From assembly GCA_022843175.1 (NCBI GenBank), contig JALHOE010000064.1:1-41516 (forward strand): 41,516 nt of DNA, in the 5' to 3' direction. This DNA is from Deltaproteobacteria bacterium. Lineage in GTDB: Bacteria; Myxococcota_A; Polyangia; Polyangiales; JADJMO01. A program made the translations under genes and the position numbers. The notes under the pieces were generated by a model. It did no database searches, was not told the DNA's origin, and was given only the letters and a program-made list of their open reading frames with translations. This document shows, in pieces, positions 16,321 through 24,336 of the stretch. Within the stretch, counting starts at the first letter, position 1. Every line of letters begins with the position of its first letter.

Positions 16321-18170
16321 GCGCGGTCGACAAGAGCACCGAGCAGCGCGCGGTCATCGCCGCGCCGGTAGGAAAGAAGTCGATCCACGACGACGACGCG
16401 CTCGGCGAGGCGCTCGACTGGGACCTGCTCAAGCGCATCGCGCCGTACGTGCGGCCCCACGCCAAGCCGCTCATCGTCTCGCTCGCGCTCCTGCCGTTCG
16501 TCGCGTTCATCGTCACCGCGCGCCCGCGGATCATGAAGTGGGCGCTCGACGAGGGCCTCGCGCGCAACGACATCTCGGTGATCGACAAGGCCGCGCTGAT
16601 GTACCTCGGCGTGGTGGTGGTCGAGGGCCTGCTGCGGTTCGCGCAGATCTACGCCATGCAGCTCGCCGGCGCGCGCGCGATGGCCGACCTCCGCATGGAG
16701 GTGTTCCAGTTCCTCCAGCGGGCCAAGCTGAGCTACTACGACAACCAGCCGGTCGGCCGGCTCGTCACCCGCGTCACCAACGACGTCGACGCGCTCGGAG
16801 AGCTGTTCGCGTCGGGCGCGCTCAACGCCATCGGCGACTTCGCCACGCTGATCCTCATCGTCGTGATGATGTTCTCGCTCGACTGGAGGCTCGCCTGTAT
16901 CGCGCTCGGCACGCTGCCGCCGCTCGCGTTCGCGGCCAACGCGATCCGCCACCGCGCGCGCAATGCCTTCCGCGAGATCCGCACCAAGACCGCCCGCTTG
17001 AACAGCTACATGGGCGAGCAGGTCCAGGGCGTGGCCGTGGTGCAGGCCTACGGCCGCGAGAACGCGTGCAGCGCCGAGTTCGACGGCGAGAACGACAGCT
17101 ACCGCCAGTCCAACCACCGGGCCATCCTCTACGACGCGGTGCTCGACGCGCTCGTCGAGGGCGTGTCCATCGTCTGCGCCGCGATGCTGCTGTGGTTCAT
17201 CGGCTTCCGCGGAGCGAAGCTCGGCATCGCCGTCGTCTCGTTCGGCACGTTCGTCGCGTTCCTCCAGTATCTCGAGCAGTTCTTCGTTCCGATCCGCGAT
17301 CTCACCGCGCGCTACACCCTGCTCCAGTCCGCGATGGCCGGCGCAGAGCGGGTCTTCGGCCTGCTCGACACCAAGGACATCGAGGACGCGCCGGCGCACC
17401 TCCCGGTCGCCGCCGACGGCGATCCCGCGCTGGCGATCGAGATGTCCGACGTCCACTTCTCCTACAAGAAGGACTCGCCCACGCTGCGCGGCGTCGACCT
17501 CGTGGCGAGGAAGGGCGAGCGAATCGCGATCGTCGGCGCCACTGGCGCCGGCAAATCGACGATCGCGTCACTCGTGCTCCGGCTCTACGAGCGCGACAGC
17601 GGCGTCATTCGCGTCGACGGCCGCGACGTGCGCGCGTGGCCCGTCTCCGAGCTGCGCCGCCGGTTCGCCGTCGTCCCGCAAGACGTCTACCTGTTCGCCG
17701 GCACCATCGCCTCCAACGTCGCGATGGGCGACGACGTGCCCGACCGCGCCAAGATCGAGAACGCGCTCCGACGCATCGGCGCGCTCGACCTGTTCCTCGC
17801 GCGCCCCGGCGGGCTCGATGCGGTGGTCGGCGAGCGCGGCGGCGGCCTCTCCACCGGCGAGCGGCAGCTCGTCGCGTTCGCTCGCGCGCTCTACCGCGAC
17901 CCGCCGATCCTCATCCTCGACGAGGCGACGGCGAGCGTCGACAGCGACACCGAGGCACGCTTGCAGCAGGCGTTGAGCGCGGTGATCGAGGGCCGCACGT
18001 CACTGGTGATCGCGCACCGCCTCTCCACCATCCGCACCGCCGACCGCGTGGTGGTCATGCACCGGGGCAAGGTCGCCGAGGTTGGCACCCACGAGGAGCT
18101 CCTCGCGCGCGGGGGCCTCTACGCGCGCCTCTACCAGCTCCAGTTCGGCGAGTCGGACACCGCCGAGTAG
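16317..18170 (+). CDS. ABC exporter half-transporter, catalytically competent partner
   Basis: This 617-aa protein starts at GTG 16317, inside the stop codon of the previous gene. It has an N-terminal cytoplasmic extension (about 45 aa), a six-helix domain, and a nucleotide-binding domain with Walker A GATGAGKST (about 405). Walker B is ILILDEATASVD with the catalytic Glu, and the H-loop is IAHR. The signature motif is LSTGERQ instead of LSGGQ. This pairs with the Asp-type Walker B of the partner to make one degenerate and one active ATP site, as in TM287/288 and BmrCD. It exports its substrate across the inner membrane. It ends one base from the convergent phosphatidyltransferase gene. Confidence 0.93.
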   Translation: MSAVDKSTEQRAVIAAPVGKKSIHDDDALGEALDWDLLKRIAPYVRPHAKPLIVSLALLPFVAFIVTARPRIMKWALDEGLARNDISVIDKAALMYLGVVVVEGLLRFAQIYAMQLAGARAMADLRMEVFQFLQRAKLSYYDNQPVGRLVTRVTNDVDALGELFASGALNAIGDFATLILIVVMMFSLDWRLACIALGTLPPLAFAANAIRHRARNAFREIRTKTARLNSYMGEQVQGVAVVQAYGRENACSAEFDGENDSYRQSNHRAILYDAVLDALVEGVSIVCAAMLLWFIGFRGAKLGIAVVSFGTFVAFLQYLEQFFVPIRDLTARYTLLQSAMAGAERVFGLLDTKDIEDAPAHLPVAADGDPALAIEMSDVHFSYKKDSPTLRGVDLVARKGERIAIVGATGAGKSTIASLVLRLYERDSGVIRVDGRDVRAWPVSELRRRFAVVPQDVYLFAGTIASNVAMGDDVPDRAKIENALRRIGALDLFLARPGGLDAVVGERGGGLSTGERQLVAFARALYRDPPILILDEATASVDSDTEARLQQALSAVIEGRTSLVIAHRLSTIRTADRVVVMHRGKVAEVGTHEELLARGGLYARLYQLQFGESDTAE

Positions 18171-18171
18171 G

Positions 18172-18681
18172 TCACGCGAGGGCGCGCTTCCAGTAGCTGA
18201 CGCCAGCGACGACGCCGGCGATGGCGGTGGCGCCGAGGAGCGCGTCGCGGAGCCTGCGCGCGCCGACGATCGCGGCGGCGAGCGACGCGAACTGCAGCGC
18301 CGTCGCCACCTTGCCCGCGCGGTTGGCCCTCGGCTGCTCGAACGACGCGTCACGGGTGCGGAGCTCGCGGGCCACGAGGGGAATCTCCGCGAGCTCCCGG
18401 GTCATCAACGCCAGAACGCCGAGCGGCGGGAGCTTGCCCCGGGCGACGAGCGTCCCGACCACGCACGCGACGAACCACTTGTCCGTGAGCGGATCGAGCA
18501 CCGCGCCGGTCGCGCTGACCAAACCGAGCCGCCGTGCGCTCCAGCCGTCGAGGACGTCGGTCAAGCCGGACGCCGCCACGAGGCTCATCGCCATCACGGG
18601 CCTCTGCCCCGCGGCGATGAAGGCCAGGCCCAGCGGAACGCGGGCGAGGCTGAGGAGCGTGGGCGCGGCCGGCAACGTCAT
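18172..18681 (-). CDS. CDP-alcohol phosphatidyltransferase family protein
   Basis: This 169-aa integral membrane protein carries the full family signature DVLDGWSARRLGLVSATG, then AVLDPLTD: D-x2-D-G-x2-A-R-x8-G-x3-D-x3-D. The four Asp bind two metals and transfer a phosphatidyl group from a CDP-lipid to an alcohol. The length and DVLDGWSARRLG form resemble phosphatidylglycerophosphate synthase or related short enzymes, but the acceptor is not set by sequence. Several hydrophobic helices are present. It is convergent with the ABC exporter; a link to lipid export is possible but unsupported. Confidence 0.9.
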   Translation of the reverse strand: MTLPAAPTLLSLARVPLGLAFIAAGQRPVMAMSLVAASGLTDVLDGWSARRLGLVSATGAVLDPLTDKWFVACVVGTLVARGKLPPLGVLALMTRELAEIPLVARELRTRDASFEQPRANRAGKVATALQFASLAAAIVGARRLRDALLGATAIAGVVAGVSYWKRALA

Positions 18682-18722
18682 TCGAATCGCTGAAGCAGCT
18701 CCCGCGCCAACCGCGGCCGGGC

Positions 18723-21700
18723 TCAGACGAAGCCGGGCAACAGCATGTCGACGAAGCGCGCGCTCGACTGCACCTCCTGGGAGGCCATGAAGACGTCGGC
18801 GGCGTTGATCAGCGCGCGCCCGTGATCACCGCCGATCAGGTGGCCGAGGCGGCGCCGCGCGGCCTGGCCGAGCAGCCTCATCTTGCTGCTGTCGAACGCC
18901 TTCACCGCGCGGGAGAGGTGCTCGATCGCGGCCTTGTCGTCGCCGCCGTTGTGCGCGAGCGCTGCGCGCACCGCGTACGCGTAGCCGAGGCCCCACGCCA
19001 CGTTCTCCTTCTCGATCTTGTGCGCGTAGTGGGCGGCGTCGCGCAGCATCGGGAGCGAGTCCCGGTCGCGCATCGCCGCGAGCGCGGCGCGGGCGCGGAG
19101 CGCGTAGGCCTCGATCCGAACGCGCTGGATACGCAGGAGCAGCGAGCGCTCCATCTCGGGCCACCGCTCCTGGAGTCGCTTCCACGCGCCCGCGCTGTCG
19201 CCCTCGTAGAGGTCGAACTGGGTGAGCGAGACGAGCTCGTAGAAGTGTTGGAGCAGGAACCCGCGCCGTGACCAGTGCGACACCGCGTCGAGGACGTCGC
19301 GACGACCGCCGGCCGGGTCGTCGTGCGCGAGCCAGAGAATGCTCGCGTGGCCGCAGCGGATGCTGGTCTGAGCGAGGAGATCGCCGCGGGTGGCCGCCTC
19401 CTCGAGCAGCGCCGGCACACGCTCGGCGAGCCGCCGCAGCTCCCCGAGGAACCACAGCGACGCGAGGTGGAAGTGACGCACGTTGGCGAGCTCCCACGCG
19501 ACCCCGGTGCATTGATCGCGAAACACGCGCTCGGCGCGACGAAAGATCTCGCGGGACACCGCCCACTCGCCGAGGTGGTAGTGGAGCGCCGCCTCGGCGG
19601 CCATCGACAACCCGATCGCGTGAGGGTGCCCGCTCTTCTCGGCGAGCGCCTTGGTGCGATCGACCAGCGTGCGCGTGCGCGCGATCGACGCAGTGCCGCC
19701 CGAGGCGGTGAACGTCGCCTCCGCGCAGAACGCGCGAACGAGTCGGTAGGTGTCCGCCCCGCGGAGCGCCGCGAGGAGGTGCCGCGTGCCGAAGTCGGCG
19801 CCGACGATGACGTCGACCAGCCCGAAGCCGGTGGCGAGCGCCCAGTACAGGTCGATTCGCGCGCGCTCGAGCGGGGTGATGTCGTTGCGCTCGACGAACG
19901 CGAGCCCTCGCAGGCGCAGCTGCGTGCGACGGAGGAACAGCGACGCGAGCGCGCGGCGAGGGCTCTTCGGCAGGCGCTCGCCGAGCGCGGCGAGGACGCC
20001 CTCGAACATCGCGAGCCCATCGTCCACGTGGCCCGCCTGCAGCAAGCACTGCGCGGCGCGGCGGTGCAGCTCGAGCGACTCGCCACCCCCCACGCCCTCG
20101 GCCGCGGCGAGGTATTCGCGCGCCGCCGCTTGCCCGCGACCGGCGTTGAAGAGCGCGTCGGCGCGCATGACGTGGTGATTGGCGATCTCCGGCGCGCCCG
20201 GGGGTGCGAGCTCGATCGCGAGCTGCCACAGCCCCGCCGCCCGATCGAACGCGAGCGCGGTCTCGGCGCGTCGCGCGGCGAGCGCGGCGTAATGGCTGGC
20301 CTTCCACTTGGCGCCCGCGGCGCGGAAATGCTCGGTCAGGGCCTCGGGATCGGGGCCCTCGGTGGATTCGATCGCGTTCGCGAGCCGGAGGTGAAGGTCC
20401 GCCGTCTCGGGCGGCTTCAAGCGCGCGACGACCGCCTCGCGGATCCGGTCGTGCCAGACCTCGAGCGCCTCTCGCTCGCCGACGCGCACGGTGCGCACCA
20501 TCGACGCGTCGCGCAGCTCGGTGACCGGCGCGCGCTCGTCCTCGACGCGCGCAGCGCGCGCAGCGATCGCGACCTCGATCGGGCGCGCGGCGACGGCGAG
20601 CACGTCGAGGATCCTCCGCGCGAGCGCCGACAGCGGCGCGACGCGCGCGTCGATCACGCGTTCGAGCGTCACCCGCTCGCCCGCGAGCTCGGGGTGCGCG
20701 CGCACCCACCGGACGTACTCGACGATGAGCAGCGGGTTGCCGCCGGCCTCGGCCGCGAGCACCTCTGCGCGGCCGGCTCCCTCTTGTTCGAGCAGGTTGT
20801 CGGCGAGCGTGCGGCTGTCGGCCGCGCCGAGCGGACCGAGCGCGAGATCGTAGACCTCGCAGGTCGCCGCGCGACGTCGCCTGCGGGCGGTGGTGCTCCC
20901 GCGCATATCGATCAGCGCCGGGACCAGGGGCAGCTCGCGGCCGGCGTGCTCGTCGGCGACGTGGATGGCGCGGAGCGCTTGCAGCGTGGAGTTGTCCTTC
21001 TCGTCCTCGTCGCGGAACGCCGTCACGACCAGCATCGGCGGCGGGTAGGGCGGCTTGAGGAGGTCCCCGAGCAGGGCGATGCTGTCGAGATCGCCCCACT
21101 GGGCGTCGTCGATCGCGATCACCAGCGGCCGTCGGTCGGCGATCCGCGCCAAGAGCTCGCGGAGCGCGCCGAACGCGCGGCGGCGGAGCTCGGTCGGATC
21201 CGGCAGGTCGACGCCGAGCCGGGGCGCAGCGGCCACGGCTTCGACACGCCCGAGCACCGGAAAGAGCCGCGCGATCGCGTGGACGTCGCGGGGCAGGAGC
21301 GCCTCGACCTGCAGCCGGCTCAGGCGGCGGAGGTGTCTCGTGAGCGCGTCGATGACGCCGTCGAGCCCCTTGTAGGGCACCGACTCGCGCTCGTAGCACG
21401 CGCCCTGCAACACCAACGCTTGCTTGGTGACGATCGCCTCCTCGATGAACCGGCGAAGGAGCGCGCTCTTGCCGACGCCCGCCGGGCCGTGCAGGTGAAC
21501 CGCGACCGCGCGCCCCTGGCGGCTGCGACGGAACGCGCGGCCGAGGAGCTCGAGGTGCTGGTCGCGACCGATCAGCGGCGAGCGCGCCGGCGGTGGCGTC
21601 GACACGGCGGCCGGGCCTGGCTCGCGCGAGAGACGCGCGAGGATCTCCTCGCCGGTCGGACGCTTGCTCGGATCGCGGCGGAGGAGCGCGGCGCAGAGCG

Positions 21701-22532
21701 CGTCGAGGTCCTCGGGGACGCCCTCCATCACGCTGCCCGGCGCGGCGCCGTCGCCGCGCTCCTTGGCCATGAGGATGTCGAGCGGCGAGCCGATGAACGG
21801 GAGGCCGCCCGTCAAAGCCTCGAACAACACCACCCCGACGCTGTACCAGTCGCTCGCCGGTCCGAGCGGACGCGAACCGCCCTGCTCGGGCGACATGTAC
21901 TCGGGCGTGCCGAGCACGTGCTTTTCGATGCTCTGCAGCGTGCTCTGCCGGGCGAGATCCGTCGCGAGGCCGAAGTCGAGGAGCACGACGCGCCCCTCGA
22001 GGGTGATCACCACGTTCGATGGCTTGATATCTCGGTGAAGCTTGCCGGCGGCGTGGAGCGCGCGCACGCCCTCGGTGAGCTGACGAAGCGATCGGCGCAC
22101 GCGCTCGACATCGACCCGCGACGACATCCGCAGCCCCGACATGCGCGGCGGGCCCTCGAGCGACGCGGGCGGCGCGTCGACCGTCTCCTGGCTCGGCGTC
22201 GGCACATCGTCGCGGCGCACCCACTGGAGGAAGTCGACGCCCTCGACCAGCTCCATCGTGAAGAACCACTGACCGTTCGCCGAGACGAGCTCGTGCAGCC
22301 GCACGAGGTTCGGGTGGCGCACGTCGGCGAGCGCGCGAAACTCTTGCTTGAGGTGGTAGATCGCCGCGGGGTCGACCTGACGGAGCGTCTTGAGCGCGAC
22401 CGCGTCGCCGCGCTCGCGATCGAACGCCTGATAGACGACACCCATCCCACCCGCGCCGATGCGCCGCTGAATCTCGAACCGATCGGTGCCCCGAAAATGC
22501 CCCGAGTCGTCGACGCTGGTGTTGGCGCTCAC
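18723..22532 (-). CDS. PknK-like Ser/Thr kinase with AAA ATPase and helical-repeat domain
   Basis: This 1269-aa protein has an N-terminal Hanks kinase (about 19-310): GAGGMG loop, VALKTL lysine, HRDIKPSN (about 164), DFGLA (about 186) and GTPEYMSPEQ. A 30-residue insert with Pro and Ser interrupts the N-lobe/C-lobe junction. An AAA_16/STAND ATPase follows with LIGRD, P-loop GPAGVGKS (about 347) and Walker B LVIAIDDAQWGD (about 475). The last 550 residues are TPR-like helical repeats (WQLAIELAPPG, LHRRAAQCLLQAG). Such proteins integrate signals by phosphorylation. No membrane helix or C-terminal receiver/HK domain is seen. GTG 22532 has AGAGGG just upstream and TATCCT 23 nt upstream. Confidence 0.93.
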   Translation of the reverse strand: MSANTSVDDSGHFRGTDRFEIQRRIGAGGMGVVYQAFDRERGDAVALKTLRQVDPAAIYHLKQEFRALADVRHPNLVRLHELVSANGQWFFTMELVEGVDFLQWVRRDDVPTPSQETVDAPPASLEGPPRMSGLRMSSRVDVERVRRSLRQLTEGVRALHAAGKLHRDIKPSNVVITLEGRVVLLDFGLATDLARQSTLQSIEKHVLGTPEYMSPEQGGSRPLGPASDWYSVGVVLFEALTGGLPFIGSPLDILMAKERGDGAAPGSVMEGVPEDLDALCAALLRRDPSKRPTGEEILARLSREPGPAAVSTPPPARSPLIGRDQHLELLGRAFRRSRQGRAVAVHLHGPAGVGKSALLRRFIEEAIVTKQALVLQGACYERESVPYKGLDGVIDALTRHLRRLSRLQVEALLPRDVHAIARLFPVLGRVEAVAAAPRLGVDLPDPTELRRRAFGALRELLARIADRRPLVIAIDDAQWGDLDSIALLGDLLKPPYPPPMLVVTAFRDEDEKDNSTLQALRAIHVADEHAGRELPLVPALIDMRGSTTARRRRRAATCEVYDLALGPLGAADSRTLADNLLEQEGAGRAEVLAAEAGGNPLLIVEYVRWVRAHPELAGERVTLERVIDARVAPLSALARRILDVLAVAARPIEVAIAARAARVEDERAPVTELRDASMVRTVRVGEREALEVWHDRIREAVVARLKPPETADLHLRLANAIESTEGPDPEALTEHFRAAGAKWKASHYAALAARRAETALAFDRAAGLWQLAIELAPPGAPEIANHHVMRADALFNAGRGQAAAREYLAAAEGVGGGESLELHRRAAQCLLQAGHVDDGLAMFEGVLAALGERLPKSPRRALASLFLRRTQLRLRGLAFVERNDITPLERARIDLYWALATGFGLVDVIVGADFGTRHLLAALRGADTYRLVRAFCAEATFTASGGTASIARTRTLVDRTKALAEKSGHPHAIGLSMAAEAALHYHLGEWAVSREIFRRAERVFRDQCTGVAWELANVRHFHLASLWFLGELRRLAERVPALLEEAATRGDLLAQTSIRCGHASILWLAHDDPAGGRRDVLDAVSHWSRRGFLLQHFYELVSLTQFDLYEGDSAGAWKRLQERWPEMERSLLLRIQRVRIEAYALRARAALAAMRDRDSLPMLRDAAHYAHKIEKENVAWGLGYAYAVRAALAHNGGDDKAAIEHLSRAVKAFDSSKMRLLGQAARRRLGHLIGGDHGRALINAADVFMASQEVQSSARFVDMLLPGFV

Positions 22533-22603
22533 CCTCTGCTGCCCCCGCCTCCGAGGATAGCCCGCGCGAGGTGACCTTGCAGGGCCGCCACACCAGAGCC
22601 CGT

Positions 22604-23434
22604 TTACTTCTTGCGGACGCAGTTGCCGATCGCCTTATCGAAGGTGCAGCGCCCTTCGTTGCGGCATCCGTCGCTCTGCTTGCAGTCGGCGTCGGTCTCC
22701 GGCATGCAGCGCGGGGGACCGACCTTCTCGGAGACGAGGGCGCAGTGCCCGCGCAGCTTGCACTCCGCGCTCGCGCGGCAGTGCTCCTTGTCTCCGGGGA
22801 CGCACGACTTCTGCGCGTTGCCGGCGACCAACAGCGCCGCGCAATGCCCGTCTTGCTTGCAGCGACGGTTCAGCGCGCAGTCGCTGTCGCTGAGCACCGT
22901 GCAGTCGCCGTGGTCGAACGAGCACCAACCCCAGTCGACGCACCGCCGTTGGCTCTTGCAGTCGGCGTCCTTGGCGATGACGCACTTGCCGTCGCGCGCG
23001 GAGCAGTGACCGAGCTCTTTGCACGCAAACGTGCTCGCGCAGTCGGAGTCCTTGCCGACCGCGCACCGACCGCTCACGGCGGTGCAGGCCCCGCTCTGCC
23101 TGCAGGCGTCGGTCTTCGCGCAGTCGGTGTCCTTCGCGGCTGCGCAGTGACCGTTGACCGCGCTGCAATGCCCGAGCACCTTGCAGGCGTTGGTCGTGGC
23201 GCAGTCCTCGTCGCGCGCGGCGCACTTGCCGTTTTCTGGGTTGCACTCGCCGAGCGTGCGGCAGCCGTTCGTCTTCTCGCAGTCGGCGCGGCTCGTCGCG
23301 ATGCACTTGCCTTCCTTGTTGGCGGAGCAGCGCCCCTCGGTGGTGCACTCCACCGACGACGCGCAGCGTTGAATCTCCTCCGCCGTGGGACGCGCGCAGC
23401 CAGCGACGAGCAGCAGGAAAAGGACGCGCCACAT
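22604..23434 (-). CDS. lipoprotein with nine four-cysteine repeats
   Basis: This 276-aa protein starts MWRVLFLLLVAGCAR (lipobox VAGC). The rest is nine tandem units, each C-x5-C-x5-C-x6 to x12-C, usually opening with DAD/DSD and holding G two residues before the third Cys (CKELGHCSARDGKC). That gives 36 regularly spaced cysteines, likely two disulfides per unit. Such arrays occur on the surface of myxobacteria and other large-genome deltaproteobacteria; their ligands are unknown. The -10-like TAGTCT with -35-like TTGGAA (spacing 17) ends 8 nt before the ATG. The downstream minus-strand gene is the 1269-aa kinase. Confidence 0.88.
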   Translation of the reverse strand: MWRVLFLLLVAGCARPTAEEIQRCASSVECTTEGRCSANKEGKCIATSRADCEKTNGCRTLGECNPENGKCAARDEDCATTNACKVLGHCSAVNGHCAAAKDTDCAKTDACRQSGACTAVSGRCAVGKDSDCASTFACKELGHCSARDGKCVIAKDADCKSQRRCVDWGWCSFDHGDCTVLSDSDCALNRRCKQDGHCAALLVAGNAQKSCVPGDKEHCRASAECKLRGHCALVSEKVGPPRCMPETDADCKQSDGCRNEGRCTFDKAIGNCVRKK

Positions 23435-23442
23435 GGCCGCGC

Positions 23443-23471
23443 AGACTATCGACGACCCGGCCGCCTTCCAA
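23443..23471 (-). promoter_or_regulatory. promoter TTGGAA-N17-TAGTCT
   Basis: On the minus strand TTGGAA (23466-23471) and TAGTCT (23443-23448) are 17 nt apart, followed by 8 nt and the ATG at 23434. It is the best complete -35/-10 pair in the window. It lies in the last codons of the upstream gene, and TAG of the -10 box is that gene's stop codon. Confidence 0.45.
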
Positions 23472-24051
23472 TCCCGACGTCGACCCACGCCTTCGTTCGC
23501 GACAGGCATTCGCGGAGCGCGAACCAGATCGCGGCGCGATACGGCCGCTTGTCGGCGACCTCGCCGTCGGCGTCGATCCCCATCGCGCGCGCCAGCCACA
23601 CCGCGCGCGGCAGATGGAACGCCTGCGTGACGACGAGCGCGCGCTCGACGCCGTACACCTCGCGCGCGCGCGCCATCGAGCTGAAGGTGTCGATGCCGTT
23701 GCCGTCGATGATCATCGCTTCGTCCGGCACGCCGCGCGCAACGAGGTACTTCTTCATCGCCGCGACCTCGTCGTAGTACTTCGACGAGGCGTCGCCGGTC
23801 AGGAGCAGCCGCTTCGCGCGTCCCGCGCGGTAGAGCGCGAGCGCGGTGTCGAGGCGGTCGGCCAGCACCTGGCTGACGCCGTCGGGCCCCACTCCTGCGC
23901 CGAGCACGATGATTGTGTCGGCGTCCGACAGCGCACTGTCGCGCTCGCGGCCCCCACGCAGCACCGCGAAATTGCACGCCAGAGCGAAGGTCAACGTGGC
24001 CGCCGCAATCACTGCCGCCACGCGCAAAACGTTCCGGCGCACGCGACGCAT
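23446..24051 (-). CDS. DUF218/YdcF-SanA-like membrane-anchored protein
   Basis: This 201-aa protein begins with basic residues and one hydrophobic helix (about 8-28), then the DUF218 core: DTIIVLGAGVGPDG, KRLLLTGDASSKYYDEVAAMKKYLVARGVP, and VVTQAFHLPRAVWLARAMG. These are the conserved blocks of the YdcF/SanA/ElyC family. SanA affects vancomycin sensitivity and ElyC affects peptidoglycan precursor use in E. coli; the biochemical activity here is unknown. The domain is probably periplasmic. ATG 24051 is chosen over an in-frame TTG 14 codons upstream, which has no homology support. Confidence 0.88.
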   Translation of the reverse strand: MRRVRRNVLRVAAVIAAATLTFALACNFAVLRGGRERDSALSDADTIIVLGAGVGPDGVSQVLADRLDTALALYRAGRAKRLLLTGDASSKYYDEVAAMKKYLVARGVPDEAMIIDGNGIDTFSSMARAREVYGVERALVVTQAFHLPRAVWLARAMGIDADGEVADKRPYRAAIWFALRECLSRTKAWVDVGIGRRPGRR

Positions 24052-24118
24052 CCGACTACGGAACGTGTAGTCGCGCCGTGCACTTCCCAGCAACTATCTT
24101 GGACGCGGGAGCGCGATC

Positions 24119-24298
24119 TCAGTGGATCTTCAGCGCCGCCCGCATCGAGTCCTTGAAGAAGACCCGCGCGATCTCCACGCGCGGGCTCGGGTCGAGCCGC
24201 TGCCGCGCCGCGACCCAAGAGGCGCTCACGCGCTCTTCGTCGTCGGCTCGCGGGAGATTGAGCTCGGAATCACGCAAGCTGAACCGTTCGTCGGCCAT
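24119..24298 (-). CDS. 59-aa hypothetical protein
   Basis: The short frame begins MADERFSLRDSELNLPRADD and ends AALKIH. A perfect GGAGG lies 6 nt before the ATG, and its codons have the expected high GC at third positions, so I take it as real. It is hydrophilic and helical with an acidic N-terminal half; RVEIARVFFKDSMR looks like an amphipathic helix. No family is recognised. It sits between the DUF362 gene (38 nt) and the DUF218 gene, all on the same strand. Confidence 0.65.
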   Translation of the reverse strand: MADERFSLRDSELNLPRADDEERVSASWVAARQRLDPSPRVEIARVFFKDSMRAALKIH

Positions 24299-24304
24299 GG
24301 GGTG

Positions 24305-24309
24305 CCTCC
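24305..24309 (-). promoter_or_regulatory. Shine-Dalgarno GGAGG for the 59-aa gene
   Basis: Minus-strand GGAGG is followed by CACCCC and the ATG at 24298. It is one of few strong ribosome sites in the window and is the main support for this small gene. Confidence 0.65.
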
Positions 24310-24336
24310 GAACCCGAAGAGTGCAGGAACGATGCC

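Noticed and set aside
19275-22574. 1099-aa open frame antisense to the kinase/AAA gene
   Set aside because: Its translation is Arg/Glu/Ala/Val-rich low complexity with no domain, as expected for the shadow of a GC-rich gene; the opposite strand has a full kinase-AAA-TPR protein.
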